This document shows, in pieces, positions 7,476 to 16,377 of a stretch of 61,074 nucleotides of DNA (position 1 is the stretch's first letter; each line of letters begins with the position of its first letter). The stretch comes from Gloeocapsa sp. PCC 73106 (GTDB taxonomy: Bacteria > Cyanobacteriota > Cyanobacteriia > Cyanobacteriales > Gloeocapsaceae). The notes beneath the pieces were generated by a model. The model saw nothing but the letters and a program-made list of their open reading frames with translations. It was not told the DNA's origin and made no database searches. Where the stretch lies: positions 1 to 61,074 of the forward strand of contig NZ_ALVY01000218.1 of NCBI RefSeq assembly GCF_000332035.1, written 5' to 3'. Both the position numbers and the translations under genes were made by a program.

Positions 7476-9542
7476 CTAAGGGATAATCACGCCTTTAAAT
7501 TGTTTAACCAGGTTGTCAATCGCTTGCTGTAATTGTTTTTCTGTGGGCGTTTTAGGTTCTACTACAGGAGAGGGTTGGGGAGGGTTTTTAGGTTCTACTA
7601 CAGGAAGAGCTTGGGGAGGAGTTTTAGGTTCTATTACAGGAGAGAAAGAGACTAAGTCATTTTTTTTTTCCTGTTCAGTATTGGCAACTTCTAGAGTTAC
7701 CTTAATAGAACGACCAAAGGTTTGAGAAAATGCGGCTTCTAAATTGGCAATTTTCCCTTTGTGTAGTTTAAGTAACTTTTCCGAACTAATACCAACCCGA
7801 GCGATCGCCCCATCAAAGTTAATTAAGACACCCTGTTGAATCAATAAAGCCCGAGTAGTGGGGGGTTCGAGATTTTGGAGAATTTTCTGCCAAGTCTCAG
7901 AATTAGAGTAAGATTCTGCTTTGACACTGGTTGAGTTTTGACTGGCGTAACTTCTAGCGATCTCATCAGCACGTTCGTTTCCTTCATTACCTTGGTGTCC
8001 CCGCACGTGTTCCCAGGTGACGTTAAGTTGACTATTGAGGAGATCTAGCCTTTGCCATAAATCCTGATTGACTACGGGCTTTTTAGCACTAGTTTGCCAA
8101 TTATTTTTTTTCCAACCGTTGATCCACTGAGTAATCCCCTTTATTACATACTCACTATCTGTATACAGAATAACTGGATCTTTATATTCTGTTTGTTCCA
8201 AATAATCTAAAGCCGCGATCGCCCCAGATAATTCCATGCGTTGATTAGTAGTATTATGTTCATGACCCCCTGATTCAGCTAGTACTCCTTGAGGAGAGTA
8301 GACTACATAAGCCCAACCCCCTGGTCCTGGATTACCCAAACAAGAACCATCGGTATAGATAGCTTTAATCGATTTTTCTGTTGTTGTAGAGGGTGTTGGG
8401 GGTGCAACTTCTACCTTAGGAGTCTCAGGAATTATTGAAGGGATAACTGCTTCTACCTTAGGTATTAATCCCAAGAGAGTCGCTTCCAACCAAAGATAGG
8501 GTTGAGTGGTATTTTTGATTTGAATTTCGCTCTGTTTGAGATATTGTTGAGCTTTTAAAATCTCAGCCACGCTCCATTGTGGGGTTAATTCTAATAATTT
8601 TTGCCAAGTTTGGGGAGTTACAGTCACCAATTCTAGTTGTTGAGGACCGGTTTTAGCAATCAACAGATTGAGATAAAAACTCGCTAAATTTTGCAGAACG
8701 ATTAAGGGTTCAAGTCCCCGATTGAGCAACTCACGACATTTTTGTAAGATACTTACAGGTGTTCCTGTAGCGATCGCCTGGAGTAGATCGATTAAATCCT
8801 GTTCCGGTGTAGCTCCCACCAAATCCCAAATCCGTTCACTGGTAATTTCCCCTGAGAATAAACTGAGTTGATCTAATAAGCTTTGAGCGTCCCTGAGTCC
8901 ACCGTTGGCTAGTTGAGCGACCAAAGTAATTGCTTCTGTAGATATCTCAATTTTTTCTTCTCTGGCTATTTTTTCCAGATGAGTTACCATCGCCCCTATC
9001 GAAATACGTCGGTAGTCGAAACGTTGACAGCGAGAGATGATAGTGGGTAAAACTTTTTGAGGATCCGTCGTAGCGAGGACGAACACCACAGAGGGAGGAG
9101 GTTCTTCTAGGGTTTTAAGAAGAGCGTTAAAAGCCGCGGTACTCAACATATGACACTCATCGATCACGTAGACTTTGTAACGATATTTTAGGGGAGAAAA
9201 TTGAGCGCGTTCGATAATTTCCCGGATGTTATCTACCCCCGTATTAGAAGCTGCGTCTATTTCAATGACATCTAAAGCACTTCCTCGGGCGATCGCCATA
9301 CACATCTCGCACTTACCGCAGGGTTGGGGAGTCGGTTGAGTACCACTGACACAGTTGAGGGATTTTGCTAAAATTCTAGCCGAAGAAGTTTTGCCTGTGC
9401 CTCTAGGACCGGTAAACAAGTAAGCAGGGGCAATCCTTGCCAGAGTAATGGCGTTAGCTAAGGTAGTGGCGATCGCCTCTTGACCGACTAATTCAGCGAA
9501 GGTTTGAGGGCGATATTTATGATGAAGAGGTTCGTAGGACAT
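7476..9542 (-). CDS. dnaX: DNA polymerase III tau/gamma subunit with inserted RNase HI domain
   Basis: The 688-residue protein begins MSYEPLHHKYRPQTFAELVG, a standard DnaX start. The AAA+ clamp-loader core has Walker A GPRGTGKT (45-52), four zinc cysteines (64, 75, 78, 81), DECH (128-131) and the sensor arginine region TIISRCQRFD. Domain III ends near residue 365. Residues about 391-533 are a complete RNase HI: IYTDGSCLGNPGPGG (D398), NQRMEL (E437), LYTDSEY (D462) and VRGHQGNEGNERADE (D526). A DnaX-like C-terminal domain follows (ETWQKILQNLEPPTTRALL), then three PVVEPKTP-type repeats. No intein is present. ATG 9542 gives the conserved N-terminus; ATG 9578, with a better GGAG upstream, would add 12 residues. 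It is divergent from the TPR gene at 9635. Confidence 0.92.
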   Translation of the reverse strand: MSYEPLHHKYRPQTFAELVGQEAIATTLANAITLARIAPAYLFTGPRGTGKTSSARILAKSLNCVSGTQPTPQPCGKCEMCMAIARGSALDVIEIDAASNTGVDNIREIIERAQFSPLKYRYKVYVIDECHMLSTAAFNALLKTLEEPPPSVVFVLATTDPQKVLPTIISRCQRFDYRRISIGAMVTHLEKIAREEKIEISTEAITLVAQLANGGLRDAQSLLDQLSLFSGEITSERIWDLVGATPEQDLIDLLQAIATGTPVSILQKCRELLNRGLEPLIVLQNLASFYLNLLIAKTGPQQLELVTVTPQTWQKLLELTPQWSVAEILKAQQYLKQSEIQIKNTTQPYLWLEATLLGLIPKVEAVIPSIIPETPKVEVAPPTPSTTTEKSIKAIYTDGSCLGNPGPGGWAYVVYSPQGVLAESGGHEHNTTNQRMELSGAIAALDYLEQTEYKDPVILYTDSEYVIKGITQWINGWKKNNWQTSAKKPVVNQDLWQRLDLLNSQLNVTWEHVRGHQGNEGNERADEIARSYASQNSTSVKAESYSNSETWQKILQNLEPPTTRALLIQQGVLINFDGAIARVGISSEKLLKLHKGKIANLEAAFSQTFGRSIKVTLEVANTEQEKKNDLVSFSPVIEPKTPPQALPVVEPKNPPQPSPVVEPKTPTEKQLQQAIDNLVKQFKGVIIP

Positions 9543-9634
9543 CGCATTTAAAGGATACAATAGAGGCATTATTGGCATAACTCCATCTTGCCATCGAATC
9601 TTAATAATTTAAAGTTCACTAAGGAATTTTGAGA

Positions 9635-10765
9635 ATGCTACGGCAAATCTGGCAATGGCTTAAGCGGTTTTTAATGAGACTATTCGGTTTAAATAGGTCA
9701 ATTTCCCATCACTATAGACCATCTACAGAATCTTTAAAACCCTTAAGTGATACAGATTACGAATTTTTACTCAGTCAGCTTTTAGAGGGAGTCAAATACG
9801 GTTGGGATCAAAAACGCATTCTCAAATTTTTTACTCAGTTAGAAAATCGCACTACTCAACAAGAATGGATCAATTGGCTACAACGCTTCGGTGCTAAAGT
9901 TCTCGCTTCCCCCGCTTCTAATCAAGAGCTGGGAATCAGAATGGTCCGTTTGGGACAATTAACAGAGTTTTTACCCTTTTTGCGCCGATTTGGACAAGAA
10001 TCTTATCAAATAGGTCAGCAAATCTTGAACCGAAGTCAAAAAACTCAAATTTGGCAGTACTCTCAACCAGAAACACCACCACCACCACCACAGGAAGAAG
10101 AATTAGAACCAATCACACCGGGAATGTCCCTGACACCGGATCAGTTACTAGCTCGTCTATACAAGGATCCCGCCTTAGCAGACACTATCGCTCAACAATT
10201 GGGGTTAGAAGGGTCAAATCCAGAACAGGTAGTCACTGCTTTGGTAAATCAAATGATTGAACTGCAAAACAAAACCCAATCTAACAATTCCCACTCGGAA
10301 AACACTTGGCTAGAAAAAGGACTCGAACAGGTTAACCAGGGGGATTTAGCAGGGGCGATCGCCTCCTGGGACCAGGCTATAGCTATTAATCCCAATTTTG
10401 TTCAAGCTTGGTACAATCGAGGGGGCGCCTTAGGCAGCATGGGTAGACTCGAAGAAGCCAAAACCAGTTTTGAACGGGTGGTAGAATTAGCCCCGAGTGA
10501 TTATGTCGCTTGGAATAGCCTCGGTAGTACCCTCTACAAGTTAGAACTGTGGGAAAAAGCGATCGCCGCTTGGGATCAAGTAATTGCCCTCAAATCCGAT
10601 TATTATCAAGCTTGGTACAATCGCGCTTGTGCTTTAGAACACCTGGGGCGATTACCCGAATCTCTCGATAGTTACCAAAAGGCTATAGATATTAAACCCG
10701 ATTTCTCCCTCGCCCAATCTCGTTTAAATCAACTCAGAAATCAAATATCAGATTCAAAACTCTAA
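9635..10765 (+). CDS. TPR-repeat protein
   Basis: The 376-residue protein starts MLRQIWQWLKRFLMRLFGL, an amphipathic N-terminal helix that could touch the membrane. A middle section is polar and proline-rich (PETPPPPPQEEE). The C-terminal 130 residues hold about four tetratricopeptide repeats (for example LAGAIASWDQAIAINPNFVQ and WYNRGGALGSMGRLEEAKTS), a protein-protein interaction scaffold. AAGGA at 9621-9625 selects ATG 9635 over the TTG at 9629. The start is about 90 bases from the divergent dnaX start. The partner and role are unknown. Confidence 0.75.
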   Translation: MLRQIWQWLKRFLMRLFGLNRSISHHYRPSTESLKPLSDTDYEFLLSQLLEGVKYGWDQKRILKFFTQLENRTTQQEWINWLQRFGAKVLASPASNQELGIRMVRLGQLTEFLPFLRRFGQESYQIGQQILNRSQKTQIWQYSQPETPPPPPQEEELEPITPGMSLTPDQLLARLYKDPALADTIAQQLGLEGSNPEQVVTALVNQMIELQNKTQSNNSHSENTWLEKGLEQVNQGDLAGAIASWDQAIAINPNFVQAWYNRGGALGSMGRLEEAKTSFERVVELAPSDYVAWNSLGSTLYKLELWEKAIAAWDQVIALKSDYYQAWYNRACALEHLGRLPESLDSYQKAIDIKPDFSLAQSRLNQLRNQISDSKL

Positions 10766-10827
10766 ATTTCAAATAATCTTAAGCTGCGATCGCCTAAAAA
10801 AGAACTGAATCAAAATCCCATGGTAAT

Positions 10828-11070
10828 TTACAGATTGTTACTCGTTCTATTTATTAATGTTTCTAAGTATCTTAAAATTCTTTGATTTTCTATGATCAAT
10901 TCTCGAATATCTGCACTGTGTGAATCGGTAAGCCGACCAACCGCGATTGTTTGCTGAAATTGATTTTTGTCTGTAATCCTTTCTTCCCTTTCTTTGGATA
11001 AAGCGTTGGTCAAAGCTTCTATCGCTTTGGCATTGGAAGCAATCAGCTGTTTAATTTCCTCATCGGTCAT
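10828..11070 (-). CDS. Small coiled-coil protein of unknown function
   Basis: An 80-residue protein that is almost entirely helical, beginning MTDEEIKQLIASNAKAIEAL, with heptad-like spacing through RELIIENQRILRYLETLI. Similar short proteins starting MT-x-EEI-x-x-LI-x-SNA are frequent in cyanobacterial genomes and have no assigned function. It lies 11 bases after the lactate permease stop on the same strand, so it may be the last gene of that transcript. No catalytic motif is visible. Confidence 0.65.
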   Translation of the reverse strand: MTDEEIKQLIASNAKAIEALTNALSKEREERITDKNQFQQTIAVGRLTDSHSADIRELIIENQRILRYLETLINRTSNNL

Positions 11071-11081
11071 GATTTATCCTC

Positions 11082-12758
11082 TTAAGAAATACTACTTTGG
11101 GATACAACAATCATACCAAGAACACCAGCAAATATTAAATACGCAAGGGTTGGTAGAATCACCTGACGCAGTACAATTCCCTCCCGTCCCATTAGTCCTA
11201 CCGTTGCTACAGCCGGGACGATATTGCTGATGGCGATCATATTTCCTGCTGCTGCTCCCACCACTTGTAAAGCTACAATAAGCGCTGTAGATGCCCCAAT
11301 TTCTTTAGCCACTCCAAACTGCATCAAAGAGAACATTATGTTGCTTACTGTAACACTTCCAGATACAAAACTGCCCACTGTGCCAATCACAGGAGCAAAA
11401 AGTGGCCAGATTGAACCAGATAGCCTAGAAACGCCATCTGCTAAAGTTAGAGGCATACTAGCTAGTTCTGGGTTAGCACCATCAGAGTTAATGAAAACCA
11501 TGGCCATGGGCACAGAGGCACCAATGGCTAAAGCCGTTCCCACTATAGCAGAACCCGCGCCTGAAATCGCTCGTTGGACTTGATCTACCCTAACACCATG
11601 CAAGAAACAAGTGATAATCGCCACCAAAACAAAAATAGTTGCCGGAAGATACAAAGGCTGAGAATTGAAGCTAATCTCTGTGCCAAAAACATTATTAAAA
11701 GAAATTTGCACCGACTCGAGCCAGCTACGGAAGGGGAAAGCTTGAGAACGAGAAAGATACAAAAAGAAACCTAAAAGTACGTAGGGTGCCCAAGCTAGTA
11801 CTGCTGTTATCCGAGCCGGAGCTGGGGTAATCTCGGTGTTAATATTACCCGTCCAAGCGGGTGACCATTCAGAGCGATCGGGAAAATCCCACGTCTCTTT
11901 TGGGATCAAAAATCCTGCCCTAGTCGCAGGGATAACGATGACCATAGCGACTAAACTACCCAAGAGCGAAGGAAAAGCAGGTCCCAAAAAAATAGCCGTG
12001 AGTACATAGGGAATAGTAAAAGCCAATCCAGAAAAGAGCGCGAATCCAGCGATCGACCAACCATCTTTCCAAGACTTAGCCTTACCAAAATTAGCGGTTA
12101 TCATCATCACCAAGACTAGAGGGACAAACACCCCAATCACCCCTTGAAATAGCGCGGTTTTACTACCAATCAGGTTTATATATTCAGAGAAACTTAAGCC
12201 CAGTCGATTAATCTCCCCTATAACCGCTTTATTTCCCTCTAAACCATTATTAACGCCTATGATAAAGGGCGTCCCCACCGCACCAAAAGAAGAAGGAGTA
12301 GATTGCACGATCAAAGCTGCTATCACCGCCGCCATCGCAGGAAAGCCAATCGCCACCATCAGAGGCACACAAATCACCGCCGCACTGCCAAAACCCGATG
12401 CTCCCTCAATAAAACTACCCAAAAACCAGGCAATAATAATCAATTGAACCCGGCGATCGCGGGAAATCCCTATGAGGCGTTCGCGAATTTTGCTAATCCC
12501 CCCCGACTCTTGCATAATATTCAACAATAGAATAGCCCCAAAAACTATATAGACAATCTCCAGGGTGAGGACGAGTCCTTGAAAAGTCGCCGCTGCAACT
12601 TGAGGTAGGGACACCTTCCATACTACTATTGCTAGTATAGCATTGACTATATAGGTTACAAACATCGCCTGACTAGCGGGACGATTAGCTACTACCAAGA
12701 GGAAAAAAGCCGTCAGAATTGGTAGGAATGCTAAGAATGAGAAGAGAGCTAGTTGCAT
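11082..12758 (-). CDS. lldP: L-lactate permease family transporter (LctP/LldP)
   Basis: The 558-residue protein is strongly hydrophobic with about 12-14 membrane segments and fits the LctP family in length and motifs (GSFIEGASGFGSAAVICVPL near residue 115, and SGSVTVSNIMFSLMQFGVA near 475). Family members move lactate or glycolate with protons across the inner membrane. Its first codons overlap the end of the D-lactate dehydrogenase gene by 10 bases, a sign of translational coupling. With a fermentative dehydrogenase upstream, export of lactate in the dark is the likeliest direction, though uptake cannot be excluded. Confidence 0.9.
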   Translation of the reverse strand: MQLALFSFLAFLPILTAFFLLVVANRPASQAMFVTYIVNAILAIVVWKVSLPQVAAATFQGLVLTLEIVYIVFGAILLLNIMQESGGISKIRERLIGISRDRRVQLIIIAWFLGSFIEGASGFGSAAVICVPLMVAIGFPAMAAVIAALIVQSTPSSFGAVGTPFIIGVNNGLEGNKAVIGEINRLGLSFSEYINLIGSKTALFQGVIGVFVPLVLVMMITANFGKAKSWKDGWSIAGFALFSGLAFTIPYVLTAIFLGPAFPSLLGSLVAMVIVIPATRAGFLIPKETWDFPDRSEWSPAWTGNINTEITPAPARITAVLAWAPYVLLGFFLYLSRSQAFPFRSWLESVQISFNNVFGTEISFNSQPLYLPATIFVLVAIITCFLHGVRVDQVQRAISGAGSAIVGTALAIGASVPMAMVFINSDGANPELASMPLTLADGVSRLSGSIWPLFAPVIGTVGSFVSGSVTVSNIMFSLMQFGVAKEIGASTALIVALQVVGAAAGNMIAISNIVPAVATVGLMGREGIVLRQVILPTLAYLIFAGVLGMIVVSQSSIS

Positions 12759-13759
12759 GGCTTATATTTTACTTCGTTTTCCAGGAGACGTCCTTGCTCA
12801 AAATCTGTAATATTACCTAGAGTAGTATTGGCGATACTTTCTAGAGCATTGGAGGTAAAAAATCCCTGATGAGCTGTAATTACCACATTAGAAAATGATT
12901 GCAGTAATTGAAAAGTATCATCTTGAATAATCGAATCAGACCAGTCTTGGAAAAACAGAGCCTCTTCCTCCTCGTAGACATCGATACCCAGAGAGCCAAT
13001 TTGGTGAGATTTAATACCCTCGATCGCGGCTTCTGTATCAATTAAACCACCTCGGCTAGTATTAATTAGCATCACACCGGGTTTCATTTTCTCGATAGTA
13101 TCTGGGTTGATAATGTAGTGAGTTGCGGGAACTAACGGGCAATGTAGAGAAATAATATCTGAACTACTAAGTAACTCAGGTAGTGTAGTATAACGAGCAT
13201 TATCCCCAATAGACTCAAATTTATCGTTAGGAAAAGGATCGAAAGCTAACAAGGAACAGCCAAAACCTTCCATAATGCGAGCAAATACCATACCGATCTT
13301 ACCAGTACCAATTATGCCCACTGTACAACCATGCAAATCGAATCCCAGTAAACCATCTAGGGTAAAATTGCCATCTCGTACCCGGTTGTAAGCTCGATGC
13401 AGTTTACGATTGAGCATCAGTATTAAGCCCACGGCTAATTCTGCCACAGCGTAGGGAGAGTAAGCTGGTACATGCACAACTTTAATTCCCAACTCATCTG
13501 CTCGTTTTAAATCAACGGTATTAAACCCCGCTGAGCGCAATGCTAATAGACGAGTCCCCTGCTTAGCCAGCACTTCCAAGGTTGCCGCATTAGCTATGTC
13601 ATTGACGAACATACAAACCACAGGAAATCCAGCCGCTAGTGTAGCTGTTTCTGAGTCAAGTAAAGCCTCAAAAAACTTCAACTCGTGGTTATAGTTGACG
13701 TTTACTTCCGTAAAAGATTGGCGATCGTAAGCCTTGCTACTAAAAAATGCAACTTTCAT
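12749..13759 (-). CDS. ddh: D-lactate dehydrogenase
   Basis: The 336-residue enzyme is a D-isomer-specific 2-hydroxyacid dehydrogenase of the fermentative D-LDH branch, reducing pyruvate to D-lactate with NADH. The NAD site is GIIGTGKIGMVFARIMEGFG (about 148-167). The catalytic Arg lies in NTSRGGLID, the Glu in DVYEEE and the His in TAHQGFFT, with FFQDWSD typical of D-LDH. It is close to the Synechocystis Ddh type. The start ATG at 13759 is 66 bases after the enolase stop across a hairpin. Pairing with lldP makes a pyruvate-to-exported-lactate module; glyoxylate reduction is an alternative activity. Confidence 0.9.
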   Translation of the reverse strand: MKVAFFSSKAYDRQSFTEVNVNYNHELKFFEALLDSETATLAAGFPVVCMFVNDIANAATLEVLAKQGTRLLALRSAGFNTVDLKRADELGIKVVHVPAYSPYAVAELAVGLILMLNRKLHRAYNRVRDGNFTLDGLLGFDLHGCTVGIIGTGKIGMVFARIMEGFGCSLLAFDPFPNDKFESIGDNARYTTLPELLSSSDIISLHCPLVPATHYIINPDTIEKMKPGVMLINTSRGGLIDTEAAIEGIKSHQIGSLGIDVYEEEEALFFQDWSDSIIQDDTFQLLQSFSNVVITAHQGFFTSNALESIANTTLGNITDFEQGRLLENEVKYKPCN

Positions 13760-13787
13760 AATTTTCGCTCATGTTTGATAGATTTAA

Positions 13788-13811
13788 GGGCTCAGATTAA
13801 ACTCTGAACCC
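13788..13811 (-). terminator. Hairpin between eno and ddh
   Basis: GGG-c-TCAGA and TCTGA-a-CCC form an 8-bp stem with one mismatch and a 6-base loop, just downstream of eno and upstream of ddh on the minus strand. The following bases are only moderately T-rich, so it could be a partial terminator or a processing site that lowers ddh-lldP expression relative to eno. Confidence 0.4.
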
Positions 13812-13825
13812 TAGTCAACTTAAGT

Positions 13826-15109
13826 CTATTTAAGCTTAAACGCTGCTATTCCTGCATAACGAGCTTTAGATCCTAATTCTTCTTCGATGCGCAGTAGCTG
13901 GTTGTATTTAGCTAGGCGCTCCCCTCGACAGGGTGCTCCGGTTTTAATTTGACCCGAACCAGTCGCTACTACTAAATCGGCGATAAAATCGTCGGTAGTT
14001 TCACCTGATCTGTGACTAATCATACAGGTATACCCACCATCTTTAGACTCTTTGATCGCTTTAAGGGTTTCGGTAACGGTACCAATTTGGTTTACTTTAA
14101 TTAAAGAAGAGTTACCTACTCCCTCCGCGATCGCTTGTCTGATGATTTTAGGATTAGTAACAAAGATATCATCCCCTACTATCTGAATGCGATCGCCTAA
14201 TCTTTTAGTTAACAATTGCCAACCGGTCCAATCTTTTTCTCCTAAACCGTCTTCAATGGAAATAATAGGGAATTGATTTACCCAACTTTCCCACAACTGA
14301 ATAATTTCCTCAGTGCTTTTTACACTTTGATCCGACTTATAAAACAGATAACTTCCATCAGGTTGGTGCAGTTCGGTCAAAGCAGGATCTAGAGCGATAC
14401 AGACTTCGCTACCCGCTTTAAGACCTACTTTCTCAATACTTTCTAGGATCACTTCCACCGCTTCTACGTTCGAGGCTAAGTTGGGTGCGAACCCCCCTTC
14501 ATCACCTACGCCAGTGCTATATCCTTTTTGCTGTAAAACCGATTTGAGAGAGTGAAAAACCTCTGCTCCCCATTCTAGTGCGCTGGAATATGTGGAAGCA
14601 CCAACGGGTACAATCATAAATTCTTGAAAGTCGACGTTGTTATCGGCGTGAGCACCACCATTGATAACGTTAAAACAGGGAGCGGGTAACAGATTAGCAT
14701 CAGCACCACCCAAGTACTGATAGAGAGAGATTTTTTTGGAGCTAGCTGCTGCGCGAGCAACGGACATTGATACCCCTAGAATCGCGTTAGCACCGAGATT
14801 CTGTTTATATTCAGTGCCGTCCATTTCGATCATTTTATTGTCTATAGCTTCTTGATCTTCTCCATCGGTACCGATAAGAGCAGGAGAGATCGTCTTATTA
14901 ACGTTAGCAACCGCTTTGAGTACACCTCTACCGCTATAACGTTCCCCGTCGCCATCTCGCAATTCTAGGGCTTCAAGAGTTCCCATGGATGCGCCAGAGG
15001 GTACTGCTGAACGTCCTTTGCTGCCATCTTCTAAAACTACGTCGACTTCTACTGTGGGATAACCACGAGAATCGAGAATTTCTCGAGCGTGAATGCTTTG
15101 AATCTTCAT
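13826..15109 (-). CDS. eno: Enolase (phosphopyruvate hydratase)
   Basis: The 427-residue protein is full-length enolase, turning 2-phosphoglycerate into phosphoenolpyruvate. It opens [20 protein letters not shown], contains [19 protein letters not shown], the metal-binding [11 protein letters not shown] and VGDDIFVTN, and the signature [14 protein letters not shown] with the catalytic lysine. ATG 15109 is the conserved start; an upstream TTG-type extension to 15151 adds a non-conserved leader. It sits between transaldolase (86 bases upstream) and D-lactate dehydrogenase, placing lower glycolysis inside the run from glycogen to lactate. Confidence 0.96.
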   Translation of the reverse strand: MKIQSIHAREILDSRGYPTVEVDVVLEDGSKGRSAVPSGASMGTLEALELRDGDGERYSGRGVLKAVANVNKTISPALIGTDGEDQEAIDNKMIEMDGTEYKQNLGANAILGVSMSVARAAASSKKISLYQYLGGADANLLPAPCFNVINGGAHADNNVDFQEFMIVPVGASTYSSALEWGAEVFHSLKSVLQQKGYSTGVGDEGGFAPNLASNVEAVEVILESIEKVGLKAGSEVCIALDPALTELHQPDGSYLFYKSDQSVKSTEEIIQLWESWVNQFPIISIEDGLGEKDWTGWQLLTKRLGDRIQIVGDDIFVTNPKIIRQAIAEGVGNSSLIKVNQIGTVTETLKAIKESKDGGYTCMISHRSGETTDDFIADLVVATGSGQIKTGAPCRGERLAKYNQLLRIEEELGSKARYAGIAAFKLK

Positions 15110-15195
15110 GTTAAATTGTTGGCGGCACCAAACCCTAAAATTAGAGCTCAATGCCGCGTCTCCAGATAATAATGTTTACATCAAACTAACTAAAT

Positions 15196-16365
15196 CTAGG
15201 CGAGTTGGAGAGTAGCTCCTAATCCTGCCATGATCTCTTCAGAGCTAACTCTGCCGTCACCATCGCTATCGAGGGCGTCAAAGACAACATCTAGTCCTAA
15301 CCATTCCTCGCGGGTGATAAAGCCATCGTTATCAAGATCGTAGACTTTAAACACACTGCTAGCAACTGCACCGATTTTAGCACCACTCTCTAGTTGAGCT
15401 AAGCGATCGCCCATAAACTTCTCTAGAGATTCTAAGGCTTTACTAAATCCTTGAATTCCTTCAGAGAGTTTTTCCGTCGCCATCACGTTTTCTGCGTGCA
15501 TCTTCACGAAAGTAGCCTCATCCATGGTTATTTTTTCGATATCCATAGTTGCCGCTTTAGCTGGGTCGAGTTTACGCGTTAATTCCCCGGTGGTTTCTTG
15601 CAACAGGGCTAGCTGTACAGGACCAATCGTCAGGAAATCACAACCTGCTAACTCGGTAATTTGACTGAGCTTACGGAAGCTAGCTCCCATTACTTCGGTT
15701 TCGTAGCCCAACTTTTTGTAATAGTTGTAAATGTTAGTTACAGAGATTACGCCGGGATCTTCAGCTCCTTCGTACTCTTTGCCTGTGTTTTTCACGTACC
15801 AGTCAAGAATACGTCCAACGTAGGGAGAAATAATCGTTGCTCCGACGTCAGCACAACCTGCGGCTTGATGGATACCGAACAGCAGGGTCATATTACATTG
15901 GAGGTTTTCGGCTTCGAGCACTTTTGCCGCACAAATTCCTTCCCAAGTGGAGGCTATTTTGATCATGACGCGCTCCCTGGGAATACCTTCTTTTTCGAAT
16001 TCCGAGATGAGATAGCGACTTTGTTTGATCGTACCTTCGGTGTCGTAGGAAAGACGGGGATCGGCTTGGACGGAAACGCGTTCAGGAACGATCTCCAGAA
16101 TTCTTTTACCGAAGGAAACCGCTAGACGTGCAAAAGCTAGAGATAGTACTTCCGCGTCACTCGCTCCTGATCCTGAGTCTTTTTTGGCTTTAAGTAGGGT
16201 TTCGTCTACTATTTCCCGGTACTCGGGCATTTGTGATGCTGTCGCGATCAGAGATGGATTGGTAGTAGCATCTATGGGAGCGAATTTTCTGATGGCGTTG
16301 AGATCTCCGGTATCGGCTACCACGGAGGTTAGTTCTTTGAGCTGTTCGAGCAGATTGCGTGGCAT
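15196..16365 (-). CDS. tal: Transaldolase with C-terminal EF-hands
   Basis: Residues 1-320 are a class I transaldolase of the TalB type, moving a dihydroxyacetone unit between sugar phosphates in the pentose phosphate pathway. DATTNPSLI lies near residue 30 and the Schiff-base lysine is in RVMIKIASTWEGI (about residue 135). The last 60 residues carry two canonical calcium loops, DLDNDGFITREEW and DSDGDGRVSSEEI. This EF-hand extension is known from cyanobacterial transaldolases; what calcium does to the enzyme is not known to me. It is 12 bases after the amylase stop, so probably cotranscribed. Confidence 0.95.
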   Translation of the reverse strand: MPRNLLEQLKELTSVVADTGDLNAIRKFAPIDATTNPSLIATASQMPEYREIVDETLLKAKKDSGSGASDAEVLSLAFARLAVSFGKRILEIVPERVSVQADPRLSYDTEGTIKQSRYLISEFEKEGIPRERVMIKIASTWEGICAAKVLEAENLQCNMTLLFGIHQAAGCADVGATIISPYVGRILDWYVKNTGKEYEGAEDPGVISVTNIYNYYKKLGYETEVMGASFRKLSQITELAGCDFLTIGPVQLALLQETTGELTRKLDPAKAATMDIEKITMDEATFVKMHAENVMATEKLSEGIQGFSKALESLEKFMGDRLAQLESGAKIGAVASSVFKVYDLDNDGFITREEWLGLDVVFDALDSDGDGRVSSEEIMAGLGATLQLA

Positions 16366-16377
16366 AGTTGCAGTTTC

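Noticed and set aside
7476-9542. A DnaX intein, as known in some cyanobacteria
   Set aside because: The Walker A region is uninterrupted, there are no splicing motifs, and the extra sequence is clearly RNase HI.
15661-16125. A 154-codon ORF antisense to transaldolase
   Set aside because: Transaldolase is complete and conserved on the other strand; the antisense product has no recognisable domain.
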